Source: a virus
IMG/VR virus record: IMGVR_UViG_3300036770_003412
Location: 1-41,176 of that record
Length of the DNA stretch: 41,176 nt
Strand: one strand, 5' to 3'
How positions within the stretch are numbered: position 1 is the first letter of the stretch; each line of letters starts with the position of its first letter. The translations under genes and the position numbers were made by a program. Positions 7,428-16,412 of the stretch are shown one piece after another. Under the pieces are notes generated by a model, which saw nothing but the letters and a program-made list of their open reading frames with translations, did not search any database and had not been told where the DNA came from.

Positions 7428-8366
7428 TCAGGTCAGCGAGCGGATGACGCCGCTTGACGCCTGGTTCTTGCCGAGTAGGCCGTACTCAACCGTGAGCAGC
7501 TTCTTCATGGCGTCACCGGTCTTGGCGAGGTCATGCACTTCGATGGGACGCAAATACGCGATCTGCCACATGTCCATCTGAAGCAGGAAGGCCGTGCGGT
7601 TGCGCTGGAAGCGGTTCGGGATGACCTTGAACTCCCCAAAATCGCTGACGTAGACGTCGATTGCCGTGTAGAGCTTCTGATCTTCCGACTTGTCCATGCG
7701 CGTGGCGTTGCCGGTGAAGCCGCTGACAACCTGCTTCTGCGCAGGCCCAACCATCAGCACGTCCGGATCACCGCCAGAGGTGAACACCTTCTGGCAGACA
7801 TCCTTCAGCAGGCTCTCTGTGAAGGGACGCTGCGTGCCGTCCGAGATCGCGACCCAGTTCGAGGCAGAATAGCCGCCGCCCGTGTCACCGTTGATGCTCG
7901 TGTTGGTCGTGATCTGCGCCTCGAGCGAGCCCGTGGTGCGGGCCGTTGTCGAGTTGCCGGTCGCCGACGCCTGGTTCTGCGTGACAATGAACTCCATGTC
8001 GCGCTTCAGCTCCATGGTCTTCTTGGCGAGCTGATACGCCATTTCGGTGTTGCGGCCCGCCTTGTTGACGACGTCGGCGGTTCCCGAAATGGTGAAGGCC
8101 TTCGACGAGATCTGGCAGCGATTGCCAAGGCGCGTGGGCTGCGCAATGGCGGTCGCCGCGTAGTCGTCGCCTTCAAGCTGCGCATTTGCAGCCGCATCGA
8201 CAAGGCTATCCGTCAGCCACTCGAAGAAGGTGTTCGAGGCCTTGGTCTTGCCGGCGCGGTTGGTGAAGGGCGTGTCCTTCGGCGAGATGTTGGCGATGAA
8301 GTCTTTGAGGTCTTCCCTGACCCCGATTGTGGAGTAGGAGACAAGTGAATCGGTAGGTATTGTCAT
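7428..8366 (-). CDS. Major capsid protein (SU10-like / DUF5309 HK97-fold family)
   Basis: This 312-residue product starts with an N-arm ending in REDLKDFIANISPKDTPFTNRAG, followed by FFEWLTDSL and a helix ending KKTMELKRDMEFIVTQNQ. It has the P-domain/A-domain pattern of SU10-type capsid proteins (PDVLMVGPAQKQVVSGF, FGEFKVIPNRFQ, LLQMDMWQIAYLRP, and GLLGKNQASSGVI at the end). Capsid proteins of this group have the HK97 fold. It is preceded by a scaffold-like gene, as expected. An AAAGGAA ribosome-binding site lies eight bases before ATG 8366. Confidence 0.9.
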   Translation of the reverse strand: MTIPTDSLVSYSTIGVREDLKDFIANISPKDTPFTNRAGKTKASNTFFEWLTDSLVDAAANAQLEGDDYAATAIAQPTRLGNRCQISSKAFTISGTADVVNKAGRNTEMAYQLAKKTMELKRDMEFIVTQNQASATGNSTTARTTGSLEAQITTNTSINGDTGGGYSASNWVAISDGTQRPFTESLLKDVCQKVFTSGGDPDVLMVGPAQKQVVSGFTGNATRMDKSEDQKLYTAIDVYVSDFGEFKVIPNRFQRNRTAFLLQMDMWQIAYLRPIEVHDLAKTGDAMKKLLTVEYGLLGKNQASSGVIRSLT

Positions 8367-8378
8367 GATGTAATTCCT

Positions 8379-9371
8379 TTACGAAGAAAGCATGCGTTCA
8401 AGGGATCGCGTGATCTGCGAGAGATCTCCGCTTCGCGCTGCACGCCGCGCCTGCTGCCGATCGACACCGACCTTGCCAGCCTCCACGCCAGATCCGGGCC
8501 TTACGACCTTGGGCAATGGTTTCGCGGCCACCTTCTGCTTTGCCGTTTGCGCAGCCTGCGCCGATCGTCTGCCGGCGAGGGCGTCTCTCAGGACAAGAAC
8601 AAGGCGATGGTCCGCGAGGCTGGAGATCTCGTCGTCCGAGAAGCCAAGCTCACGCGCATACGCAGTAATCTCTGACCTGATCTCCTTGCCCTTCACATCG
8701 TCCGCGAACTCGGGCCACTTCTGGGAAATGGCGGTGAATTCGCTTTGCAGGATGGAAGCGCGGTTACGGGCCTGCTCCTGGGCCTTCTCATGTTCAAGTC
8801 GCAGAGCTTCCTCATTGATCCGTCCCAGTTGCGCGCGCCAAGCGTTGAACTTGGTGACGAGGGCCGGATTGGTATCTGCAAGCCTGACAAGATCGGCCTC
8901 GGACGTAATGCCCTTGAACTCCTCGGGGATCGTCGTCTCGAGATGTCGCACAAGAGTATGGAGCCTCTGCTCGTACTCGTTGCGCATTTGAGCCGCGATG
9001 GCGTGTTCCTGCTCGATGACAGATCGCGCCTGCGCGAACTCCTGAAGGCGCGTGTTCGTGACCCGCTCCCGTTCCTGCTCGCGTGTGGAGATATACTCCT
9101 GCAAATCAGGCGGAAGGGCCTTGAAACGCTCCTTCGCTGTACTGTCCCATGAACTGGGCGCGTCGATGGCCGGGGTCTCCGGTTCGGCTTCGCCTTCGTT
9201 CTCTTCGCTGGCCCCGTCTTGGGGTGCGTCATCCTCAGAGGGGACATCCTCCGAGGAAATCTCTTCGCTCTCCTCGACGTCGTCGCCCTCGGGCGTCGCC
9301 ATCAGGTTGGAAAGCTTCGACGTCACGGACGTCAGGTCTTCGCCCGTTTCGGGCATGTTCGGATTGCTCAT
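8379..9371 (-). CDS. Capsid scaffolding protein
   Basis: This 330-residue protein starts with a long acidic, Glu/Asp/Ser-rich disordered region (about residues 25-70). A long charged helix or coiled coil follows (about 75-235, with many Glu, Arg, Gln and Ala), then a basic Lys/Arg-rich tail (RQQARRAARSGDLSQITRSLERML). Acidic N-terminus, central coiled coil and basic capsid-binding C-terminus are the normal layout of scaffolds. The gene lies directly upstream of the capsid gene, also normal. ATG 9371 overlaps the previous stop as ATGA, with GGAGG just upstream. Confidence 0.88.
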   Translation of the reverse strand: MSNPNMPETGEDLTSVTSKLSNLMATPEGDDVEESEEISSEDVPSEDDAPQDGASEENEGEAEPETPAIDAPSSWDSTAKERFKALPPDLQEYISTREQERERVTNTRLQEFAQARSVIEQEHAIAAQMRNEYEQRLHTLVRHLETTIPEEFKGITSEADLVRLADTNPALVTKFNAWRAQLGRINEEALRLEHEKAQEQARNRASILQSEFTAISQKWPEFADDVKGKEIRSEITAYARELGFSDDEISSLADHRLVLVLRDALAGRRSAQAAQTAKQKVAAKPLPKVVRPGSGVEAGKVGVDRQQARRAARSGDLSQITRSLERMLSS

Positions 9372-9649
9372 TCATAACCTCCAAAGATAGTGCGGCGACG
9401 CTCCTCCTCGAGCATGCGCCCTGCCAGTTCCCCCGTTTCCGCGACCGAGCGCACATGCGCCTCGATGCGATCGACAAGCTTCAGCATGAGCCAAAGCTTC
9501 TCCCTCCCCTCAGCGTCGCGCGCCGGCGATCGCTCCCATTCCGTGCGGATGCCGCTCCTCACGCTAGAGAAGGCCTCCTGAAAGATCGGATGATCCAAGA
9601 GGTATTGCGCGTCCCGGCCCGCGCGGACCTCGTCGTCTCTTGTCGTCAA
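9368..9649 (-). CDS. Conserved small phage head-module protein, TTG start
   Basis: This 93-residue, mostly helical protein contains DHPIFQEAFSSVRSG, then EWERSPARDAEGREKLWLMLKLVDRIEAHVRS. The SPARDAEGRE-LWLMLK pattern is common in small proteins encoded near the scaffold and portal in many phages; their role is not established. The only usable start is TTG at 9649, overlapping the upstream stop (TTGA) with a GGAG about nine bases before it. It probably acts in head assembly. Confidence 0.78.
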   Translation of the reverse strand: MTTRDDEVRAGRDAQYLLDHPIFQEAFSSVRSGIRTEWERSPARDAEGREKLWLMLKLVDRIEAHVRSVAETGELAGRMLEEERRRTIFGGYE

Positions 9650-10779
9650 TCGAGCAACTCCATTGCCGCCATCATCAGTAACTTCTCCTCCTCACGCTCA
9701 CGCTCCTGGCGCGCTTTGTGGAAGGCCTCAAAGAGCTTCTCGGCTTTCGGCACGATCTCGTCAGCCCGATCGCGCGCGACACGCTGCACGGCCTCGATCA
9801 GCCACTCCTCCGCCTCGCGTCGCGCCCGCTCCTCGCGCTCGCGCGCCTCTTGCAGGGCCTCGAGTTCACGCTGCCGCTCATAGGACGCGGCGAGGGCCTC
9901 GTTGACGCGCGAGATCTGATCCCACCAGGCCGTGTTCTGGACGGGCGCCTCACGCAGGAAGCCCGTTAGGCCCGGCAGGGGCTGCTTCGCACCCTCGCGC
10001 AGAGCCTTCGCGATCTGGTCGGCGGGGAGCCTGGCCGGAGGCGCAGCCCGCTCACCCGCCGCACCCGCGAGGCCGGACCGGGGAGACCGTTTCCTGCGGG
10101 CGTCCCTTGGTTCAAGGTAAGGGATGATCTTCTTCTTGCGACGCTTGCCCTCGTCGCCGTAGAACCCGCCCGCCCCGCGCGGCCCGAAGCCCGTCGCCGT
10201 GGACGAGCCGGAGGACGTCGCGACGCTCTCGAGCGTAACCGACGCCACACCAGACGCGGCGCCCGAGCCGATGGACAGGCCCGCAGCATCCGCTAGAGGG
10301 GCAGAGACGGCAGCGGCAGTCGAGAGGCCCTGAGACACACCGACAGAGGACGAGACGGCCTGCGTGACGCCCAGGGCGGCGCCAACGCCGGCAGATGCGC
10401 CGACACCATCCGCGTCCGTGAGATAGGATGCCAGGGCCGTCGCGATGCCCGCAGCCGACGCGACGGAATCAAAGGTCGAGGCGCCTACGCCGCTTGCGGT
10501 GGCCGTGCCAGCCGAGAGACCGACCCCCTCGCCATCGGCGGCATACGTCGCCGCGGCAGATGCCGTGCCGGCGCTAGTCGCGACACTGTCCGCGGTAGAA
10601 TTGCCGACGGCAGATGCCGCGCCCAAGCCGATGGATGTCGCGACACCAGAGGCGTCAGCCAGGGACGACGCAGATGCCGACGCGGATCCGGTAGACGTAA
10701 AGACGGCCTCGATCGCGCCATCCTTCTCGTCGGAAAGCGTCGCAATCGCGTGCTGGCCGAGGGAATAGAAGCCGAGCAT
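9646..10779 (-). CDS. Virion protein with tandem 40-residue Ala/Gly/Ser/Val repeats and C-terminal coiled coil
   Basis: This 377-residue protein begins MLGFYSLGQHAIATL, an N-terminal motif also met in other phage tail proteins. Residues 39-198 are four tandem imperfect repeats of exactly 40 residues, each made of two 20-residue halves of the type SVATSAGTASAAAT and GVGLSAGTATASGVG. Residues about 205-245 are basic (GDEGKRRKKKII, RDARRKRS). Residues about 280-377 are a highly charged coiled coil (Glu/Arg-rich). It overlaps the small downstream gene. The repeats may form a beta-solenoid or flexible linker. A structural function is inferred; no family name is claimed. Confidence 0.8.
   Translation of the reverse strand: MLGFYSLGQHAIATLSDEKDGAIEAVFTSTGSASASASSLADASGVATSIGLGAASAVGNSTADSVATSAGTASAAATYAADGEGVGLSAGTATASGVGASTFDSVASAAGIATALASYLTDADGVGASAGVGAALGVTQAVSSSVGVSQGLSTAAAVSAPLADAAGLSIGSGAASGVASVTLESVATSSGSSTATGFGPRGAGGFYGDEGKRRKKKIIPYLEPRDARRKRSPRSGLAGAAGERAAPPARLPADQIAKALREGAKQPLPGLTGFLREAPVQNTAWWDQISRVNEALAASYERQRELEALQEAREREERARREAEEWLIEAVQRVARDRADEIVPKAEKLFEAFHKARQEREREEEKLLMMAAMELLD
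10186..10665 (-). repeat. Four tandem 120-bp coding repeats (40 residues each)
   Basis: Within the gene at 9646-10779, residues 39-78, 79-118, 119-158 and 159-198 align end to end without gaps. Conserved Gly-Val/Ser-Val pairs recur every 20 residues. A partial unit (VFTSTGSASASAS) precedes the first. DNA copies are diverged, so this is an old duplication rather than a recent slippage tract. Confidence 0.8.
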
Positions 10780-10827
10780 GATCGTCCCTCCCCCTTCAGC
10801 CTGTCAGCACTAAATGATTCAACTACG

Positions 10828-10995
10828 CTAGTCCGTCACCCGCTCCACCTCACCCCGTGCGACGACAATGCGGGTGCCGTCGTCTGCCCGAAGCCACACC
10901 TGGCTTGAGCCGGGGACGGGGTTCCAGTGTTCGACGGTGGCAGTTGTGTTGAAGGTGTGCCAGTCGTCGGAGAGGATGCGGACGATGTCATGCAT
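10828..10995 (-). CDS. Hypothetical 55-residue protein
   Basis: This small gene lies between the second fibre-associated gene and the repeat protein. The product starts MHDIVRILSDDWHTF and ends VARGEVERVTD; it has several Trp, His and Asp residues and alternating strand-like segments (SQVWLRADDGTRIVVARG). GGAGG lies ten bases before ATG 10995, and the upstream gene's stop ends five bases away. Function unknown. It is probably translated given its spacing and ribosome-binding site. Confidence 0.65.
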   Translation of the reverse strand: MHDIVRILSDDWHTFNTTATVEHWNPVPGSSQVWLRADDGTRIVVARGEVERVTD

Positions 10996-11000
10996 CGCGC

Positions 11001-11426
11001 TCAATCCTCCGTGATTGCCGTTGCCGTTGTCAGGCGCGGTGTAAGTCCTGTGTTTGCGACAATGTTCGGGCTGATTGCGCCGTAATATAAAATTGTCGCG
11101 CCTCCGCTCGACGCGGTACTAACGCTAAAATGCGTCAGCGTCTGGCTTGAGCCTGAGTTCGCCGGGAAGTCGATATTTGCGGCGGGCGATACGCTGTTTC
11201 CTGACACTGTCCACCCGGCCCCGCGCGCAACTGCGACCCTTGCATATCCGTTATACGTCGCCTCGCTGGTGGTTTGCGTTCCCGCCTCGCCCGGGTCAGC
11301 CGTGTGAAGTGCGACCCACAAATTCGTCGCAGGACTGCTGGCTGCATTGTCCGCAAGGCTTGTGATGGCCGTGCCCTTGAATATCAGGTTTAAAATTGAC
11401 GTTTCAAAAGTGTTGCCTTTTGACAT
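11001..11426 (-). CDS. Fibre-associated phage protein, copy 2
   Basis: This 141-residue protein is a clear paralogue of the one encoded at 15972-16409. Both begin MSKG-TF-LL/ILN-LIFKG-AI--(L/I)ADNAASSP, continue with TSEATYNGYARVAVARGAGWTV, and end TPRLTTATAITED or a close variant. This family is commonly annotated as phage tail fibre-associated protein. The open frame extends back to 11528, but ATG 11426 has AAGGA nine bases upstream and aligns exactly with the paralogue's start. The two copies bracket the giant fibre gene. It probably helps attach or fold the fibre (inference). Confidence 0.82.
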   Translation of the reverse strand: MSKGNTFETSILNLIFKGTAITSLADNAASSPATNLWVALHTADPGEAGTQTTSEATYNGYARVAVARGAGWTVSGNSVSPAANIDFPANSGSSQTLTHFSVSTASSGGATILYYGAISPNIVANTGLTPRLTTATAITED

Positions 11427-11443
11427 GACGTGCAGTCCTTCGA

Positions 11444-14400
11444 TTATATCGTTGTCCCCACTGCGCTGCTTGTCGCGGACGCAGTTGATGCTCCGGCCCC
11501 CTCTTGAAACGGGCCTGTAATGATGCATTTCGCGGGAGAATTGGTTGCTGTGTTCATGAACGTGCAGCCGTAATTGTAGACAGAACCGCGCCGATTTTGA
11601 ATGTAAAGCCTGTTTGTTGCCGTATCTGCCTGAATGTTCAAGTCGCCGTCAGTGCCGTCTGTTGTTCCGGGGACATATTTGCCTGTTGACGAACTCACGT
11701 TGACGTTTGCAGCATCAGTGACGGCCATTGATTTTGTGAACGCGCTTGACCCGACGCGAAAAGCGGCAATCAGACCTTCGCCTGTGGACGAGTTCGGGCT
11801 GATGGAAATGGTGCCCCGGCTGCCAGAACCGTCAAATTCAAAATAAGTCGCCTGGTCGTCGTTTAGTGTGAACACAGTGGCCGACACAAATCCGCTCTGT
11901 ATCCCTGGCGCGGCCACATTGTAGGGAGCCGAAACCCACCGCTTCCCAAACAGATTCTCTTGCCACGACACACCCGCTGGCCTTGTAGACAGCGCCTTTA
12001 TCTGACTGCCCTCAAACGGCCCAGGGCTTCCAATATCGACAGAATATGACGCCGTATTTGCCACATCGACCAGCGGATTAAAATAATTTGCCCCTTGCCA
12101 ACTGTTGACGGCGTACAACTGGACGAAATTGATGTTGTCTGATGTGCGAGTCTCGCCACCGAAAGTGCCTCGCACCCACACGGCTGGAGAGGTGCACTGG
12201 ACGAGCCGCTGGTTGAAAAACTGTATATTGGTACCGGCAACATAAATTGCTGCATGCGTCGGGGTCACAGACGGATATTCGGTGCGACCGTCGAAGGCAC
12301 AATTCATAAACGTGTGATTGTATCCGCTGACGTACGCATTCGCCAGGTTGGTTGAGTTGTAAAGGCAGTTAGCCGGGATGATGCAGTTATAAAACGCCTC
12401 AAAGTTGATGTTGACAACGCGGTAAGGAATGTCGCCGCTATCCACCTCAGAAGTTCCGCCGCCAACCCGGAAACTGTGAGCGCCCGTCCAGCACGCGACA
12501 CAGTCTGTGAACGTAACCTGTCCCGGTTGCGTAATCGGATTTGTCAGGGATATATATTGACCACTAGCAACAACGAACCCGCTACCCTTTACGCATTGCA
12601 CCTCGCATGCATTGACCTGACTAGAAACGACATCATTGACCATTAAGATGCCGTCGCCGGGCTGGTTCATGACCCGCAAGTTTACAAGTTTCGTCTGGCG
12701 GGCTGGCGCGTATCCACCAGTGTTCGGCCCGGCCACGAGAACGCCCGGCTTGGTTGCGTCGAACGATTCACCGTAGCGGTTGTTCAAAGTGGTGCTGCCG
12801 CTGATGCACATATCCGACAACGTGCAGCCCTGCGCCGAAATGCGAACGACCTCACCCGTCGTGAAGTTCCCGACAATAGTCGTTGCTGAATTGCTGACGC
12901 CAGTGTGCATGCCGCCACCAGTATCAGCCGCGCGCGAATTGCCGCCAGCGCCTGCGCCGTAAAGCTTCGTGCCCGTAATTCCAAGGGTGATTTTGGAATC
13001 AAGGCGATAAGTGCCTGGCGGCATAAACACGTTTTTGGATGCATTTACTGCGGCCTGTACGGCGTCTCTGACATCGACCGATAAATCGCCCGCTTTGACG
13101 GACGCAATTTCTGCTTCTGTCATAAAATCAAAAACACTGACGTGGTCGCGCAGTTTACTGTTGACCACCCGCTCAACGGCTCCGGTGCCATCCTGCAAAA
13201 ATGCTAGGCGCAATTCGGGGCGCGCGAACAAAGCATTATTGCCAACCCCCGCGCGCCGCGTGAACAGCAGCCGCGCACGCCGTGCCGTCGATGTCGTGGT
13301 GAACACCGCAGTCGCCCGCGTGGCGTGAGTGACATCAGCAGCCACGCGATTCGACACTAAGGATATTGTCGGGGTTAGAGCCGTAATTGACCCGTTATTT
13401 AGCGACCCCTCTTCTAGGTCAACGTCCACGGCAGTGGAATCCAGCGTGCCTTGCTGCGTCGCCAGTACGCTAAACTCGTAGGACGTGGAGGGTGTCACGA
13501 CAAACCATTCCGTCGCAACAGTCCGGTCAGCGGCGTTGCTGTCAATGCGCAGCCTGCGTGTGCCAGCGCCCGTGTTGGCGCTGCTGTTTAGTTCCAGCAC
13601 CGCGCCAACGGTGGACAATGCCCCGCCACCTGACGCCGTGTAGAACGCATCGACAGACATGTCAGGGTCGGGATAGATATTGCTGCTGTCGCGATACGTC
13701 AGGCCTAGGTTCGCTCGCGCTGTCGCTGCGTCACTTGCCCCCGTGCCGCCATCAGCGACTGCAAGGTCGGTGATGCCTGTAAGCGTCCCGCCCGTGATAG
13801 TCTTGCCGGTGAAGGTCAGCGCCGCCGGCAGGCTTAGGGTCGGATTGCCACTGACGCCATCGCCATTGGTGACGGTAATCTCGTTGGCCGTCCCCGCAAT
13901 GGTGCGGCCAGCAAACGTATCGGCAGCCGTCTGAGTAAGGATGCCGTTGGTGTTGTAAGCCGCCAAGGCCGTGAGCGTTGCGTCCGATGCCTGAAGGCCC
14001 GTCGTCGCGATCGTGATGCTGTCCGCGCCCGCGTCCGTCGTAATGGCAATGTTCGCGCCGGCGACAAGGGTCAGCGTGTCGCCCGCCTGGTCGGCAACGA
14101 CATTGCTCTGCGTGGCGACGGCAATCGTCGAGAACTGGCTCTGGTCGCCCGTATTGGTGCCGGAGACCGTCGCGGCACCGCTCACCGTCAAATTGCCCGA
14201 CATCTCGAGCGTGCGGTCTTGGTTGTTGACGTTGACCGAGAGCGTTCGGTCTGCGCTCAGGTCATTGGCGTTGGTCACGCGCAAATAGTGAGATTGGTTG
14301 GTATCGTCGCGCAAATAGACGTCGCCGAAATAGCCGTCCTGGACGCTGGTCGTCGAGGCCGACAGGGCGCCGGAGGCAATCCGGGCGAAGTCGATCGTAC

Positions 14401-15967
14401 TCGTGCCGGTGTTGATGACGGAGATGACGGAGTTCGCGCCCAAGGCCGCAGGCGCCCCGCCCGTCGTCGAGCCGAGGATCGTGTTGCCGGAAATGTTCGC
14501 GAGCTTACCGAGCGTCACGTTGCTGTCGGCGATCTTGTCCGTCGTGACGGCACTCGTCGCCAGCTCCGTCGCACCGACAGCGCCCGCGTCTATCTCCCAG
14601 ACGGTCCCCGACCCTGAGACTGTGATGTCGCCCTTATCACCGTCCGAGATCGGATTGGACGATGTCGCCGAGGCCGTGAAGTTGCGGACCGACCGCCAGT
14701 CAATGTAGGACGCGCCCGTATCAGTCGGCTGCGCGCGGCTCTTGACGGCGTTGCCGTAGGAGTTGCTGGTCTGGAAGATGGCCGTGCCGATCGGGACAAA
14801 TTCCGGCGTGAGCGTCGCAATGCCGTCGAGGACGAGCGTGGTCAGCTCCGTCTTCGCTGCGGACTGAGCAGCGGCAAGCGTGGCATGCTGCGCCTGCCCG
14901 ACGATGCCGATAATGGGCGCACTGATGGAGCCGGTCGCGAAGTAGTGCATGAGGGCGTACTTCGTCGAATCGACCTCAGCGAGGCTCCACGTGCCGGCGG
15001 TGTTGAGGTTGTAGGCCGCGCGTCCCGTCCCCGTGGTCGTGAGCGGATAGGCCGTGGCCGCGATGCGCCGCCACAGGCTGGCGCCGGAGCGGTAATAGAG
15101 GGGGATCTGCGCCGGCTCGGCGAGCGTCTGGGGAGAGCCGGGCGTGATCGTGTGCTCGATGTCCTCGTCCCAGAACGATCCGGACTGGACGCCGAATTGA
15201 ACGTGAGAATCGGCACTGCCGTTGCCGCTCGTATCAAGGCCCTGGATGGCAAGGCCGGAGGCGTAGCGCGCGCCGTAGGTCAAATGGTTGTAGGCGTGCG
15301 TGGTCGAGTCCATGACGTTGCCATGGCGCTCGTCACAGACAATGATCCCGACGTTGTTGTCGGCGTCCCAGTAGATGGCGGCGACAAAGGCAAACGTCGT
15401 GATGATGGAGATGCTGAACGTCGTCGTGGCCGTCAGGGTCGCGCCATCATAGTAGATGTAGTGCATGCCCTCCGTGTCGGAGATGGCGACACTGTCCTGC
15501 GCCTCCTTCACGTAGCGCGTGGAATTGTGGAAGTAGGTAAAGCTCGCGCCCGTTGGCGTGATGGTCAGCGTCCGCGTTCCGTCCGTGAAGGCGAGCGTGC
15601 TCTCGGAGCGATCGACGAAGCCGTTCTCCGCCGGCGCGCGCGCATCCATGTCCTGCTTGGCGACCGTGATGAACACGTGCTGGCGACCGGAGCAGTTGAT
15701 CTTCGTCGTGCCGCCAGCCGTCGAGTTGTAGACCGTCGTGCGCGAGAGCGTCGTCCCTGACGCCGTATAGGTCCCGGTGCCGACCTCGCGCCCCGTGATC
15801 GCCCCGCCGACATCGTAGTCCTCGATGCAGTACGTGACGACTTGGCCGTTCGTGATGCCCGAATCCGCGAAGGACAGGCACCCGGTCACGGCGGCGCCAA
15901 GCGTGAGCGTGCCCGTGCCAGTCGTGGCACTGGTCATGCGCGCGAGGTTGGCGAGGGCGTTGGGCAT
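11444..15967 (-). CDS. Tail fibre / tailspike with pectate-lyase-like beta-helix region
   Basis: This 1507-residue protein has several parts. Residues about 1-110 are a conserved virion-attachment type domain (SFADSGITNGQVVTYCIED, GTGTYTASGTTLSRTTVYNST). Residues about 110-420 continue the fibre shaft, with YFHNSTRYVKEAQDSV. Residues about 420-760 contain Thr/Ala/Gly-rich collar repeats ending IADLAVADGGTGA. From about 950 the text reads DHVSVFDFMTEAE, then DVRDAVQAAVNAS-NVFMPPGTYRL. That pattern opens the right-handed beta-helix of many phage depolymerase tailspikes, and tandem Val/Ile/Asn/Gly strands follow to about 1350. Beta-helix spikes commonly bind or cleave capsular or O-antigen polysaccharide; catalytic residues cannot be assigned by eye. 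The C-terminal half is visibly more AT-rich than the N-terminal half. Confidence 0.88.
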   Translation of the reverse strand: MPNALANLARMTSATTGTGTLTLGAAVTGCLSFADSGITNGQVVTYCIEDYDVGGAITGREVGTGTYTASGTTLSRTTVYNSTAGGTTKINCSGRQHVFITVAKQDMDARAPAENGFVDRSESTLAFTDGTRTLTITPTGASFTYFHNSTRYVKEAQDSVAISDTEGMHYIYYDGATLTATTTFSISIITTFAFVAAIYWDADNNVGIIVCDERHGNVMDSTTHAYNHLTYGARYASGLAIQGLDTSGNGSADSHVQFGVQSGSFWDEDIEHTITPGSPQTLAEPAQIPLYYRSGASLWRRIAATAYPLTTTGTGRAAYNLNTAGTWSLAEVDSTKYALMHYFATGSISAPIIGIVGQAQHATLAAAQSAAKTELTTLVLDGIATLTPEFVPIGTAIFQTSNSYGNAVKSRAQPTDTGASYIDWRSVRNFTASATSSNPISDGDKGDITVSGSGTVWEIDAGAVGATELATSAVTTDKIADSNVTLGKLANISGNTILGSTTGGAPAALGANSVISVINTGTSTIDFARIASGALSASTTSVQDGYFGDVYLRDDTNQSHYLRVTNANDLSADRTLSVNVNNQDRTLEMSGNLTVSGAATVSGTNTGDQSQFSTIAVATQSNVVADQAGDTLTLVAGANIAITTDAGADSITIATTGLQASDATLTALAAYNTNGILTQTAADTFAGRTIAGTANEITVTNGDGVSGNPTLSLPAALTFTGKTITGGTLTGITDLAVADGGTGASDAATARANLGLTYRDSSNIYPDPDMSVDAFYTASGGGALSTVGAVLELNSSANTGAGTRRLRIDSNAADRTVATEWFVVTPSTSYEFSVLATQQGTLDSTAVDVDLEEGSLNNGSITALTPTISLVSNRVAADVTHATRATAVFTTTSTARRARLLFTRRAGVGNNALFARPELRLAFLQDGTGAVERVVNSKLRDHVSVFDFMTEAEIASVKAGDLSVDVRDAVQAAVNASKNVFMPPGTYRLDSKITLGITGTKLYGAGAGGNSRAADTGGGMHTGVSNSATTIVGNFTTGEVVRISAQGCTLSDMCISGSTTLNNRYGESFDATKPGVLVAGPNTGGYAPARQTKLVNLRVMNQPGDGILMVNDVVSSQVNACEVQCVKGSGFVVASGQYISLTNPITQPGQVTFTDCVACWTGAHSFRVGGGTSEVDSGDIPYRVVNINFEAFYNCIIPANCLYNSTNLANAYVSGYNHTFMNCAFDGRTEYPSVTPTHAAIYVAGTNIQFFNQRLVQCTSPAVWVRGTFGGETRTSDNINFVQLYAVNSWQGANYFNPLVDVANTASYSVDIGSPGPFEGSQIKALSTRPAGVSWQENLFGKRWVSAPYNVAAPGIQSGFVSATVFTLNDDQATYFEFDGSGSRGTISISPNSSTGEGLIAAFRVGSSAFTKSMAVTDAANVNVSSSTGKYVPGTTDGTDGDLNIQADTATNRLYIQNRRGSVYNYGCTFMNTATNSPAKCIITGPFQEGAGASTASATSSAVGTTI

Positions 15968-15971
15968 GGGC

Positions 15972-16409
15972 TTAGTCTTCCGTGATCGTGGAGGCCGTGG
16001 TCAGGCGTGGCGTGACGCCGCTCGAGATGACGATGTCGGGATCGATCTCGCCGTAGTAGAGGACCTTGCCGGTGCTTGATGCCGCCGTGCCGACCGCAAA
16101 ATGCGTCGCCGTCGCCGATCCGCCCGTGCAGGCCGGAAACTCGATCGCAGCCGCCGGGACAACCTTGATCGTGCCGGCGTCGTTCGAGACGGTCCAGCCG
16201 GCGCCGCGGGTTACGGCAACGCGCGCATAGCTCGTATACGCGACCTCGTTCGTGGTCTGGCTCCCCGTCTCGCCGGGGCTCGACGAGTGCAGGGAGACGT
16301 AAAGGCTGGTCAGCGGGCTTGAGGCCGCATTGTCGGCGATGTTGGCGATCGCATCGCCCTTGAAGATCAGCTTGAGGAGGTCCTCGCTGAACGTGTCTCC
16401 CTTGGACAT
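15972..16409 (-). CDS. Fibre-associated phage protein, copy 1
   Basis: This 145-residue protein starts MSKGDTFSEDLLKLIFKGDA and shares motif after motif with the product of 11001-11426, including ADNAASSP, a SYARVAVTRGAGWTV segment, THFAVGTA and the C-terminal TPRLTTASTITED. It lies between the portal gene (two bases beyond its stop) and the fibre gene (four bases). In related phages this family sits next to tail-fibre genes. A structural part in fibre attachment is inferred. Its relation to the second copy is most simply an old duplication that now flanks the fibre gene. Confidence 0.85.
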   Translation of the reverse strand: MSKGDTFSEDLLKLIFKGDAIANIADNAASSPLTSLYVSLHSSSPGETGSQTTNEVAYTSYARVAVTRGAGWTVSNDAGTIKVVPAAAIEFPACTGGSATATHFAVGTAASSTGKVLYYGEIDPDIVISSGVTPRLTTASTITED

Positions 16410-16412
16410 GTC

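Noticed and set aside
11444-16409. Diversity-generating retroelement acting on the fibre
   Set aside because: No reverse transcriptase and no template/variable repeat pair was seen; the flanking similarity is between protein-coding paralogues.
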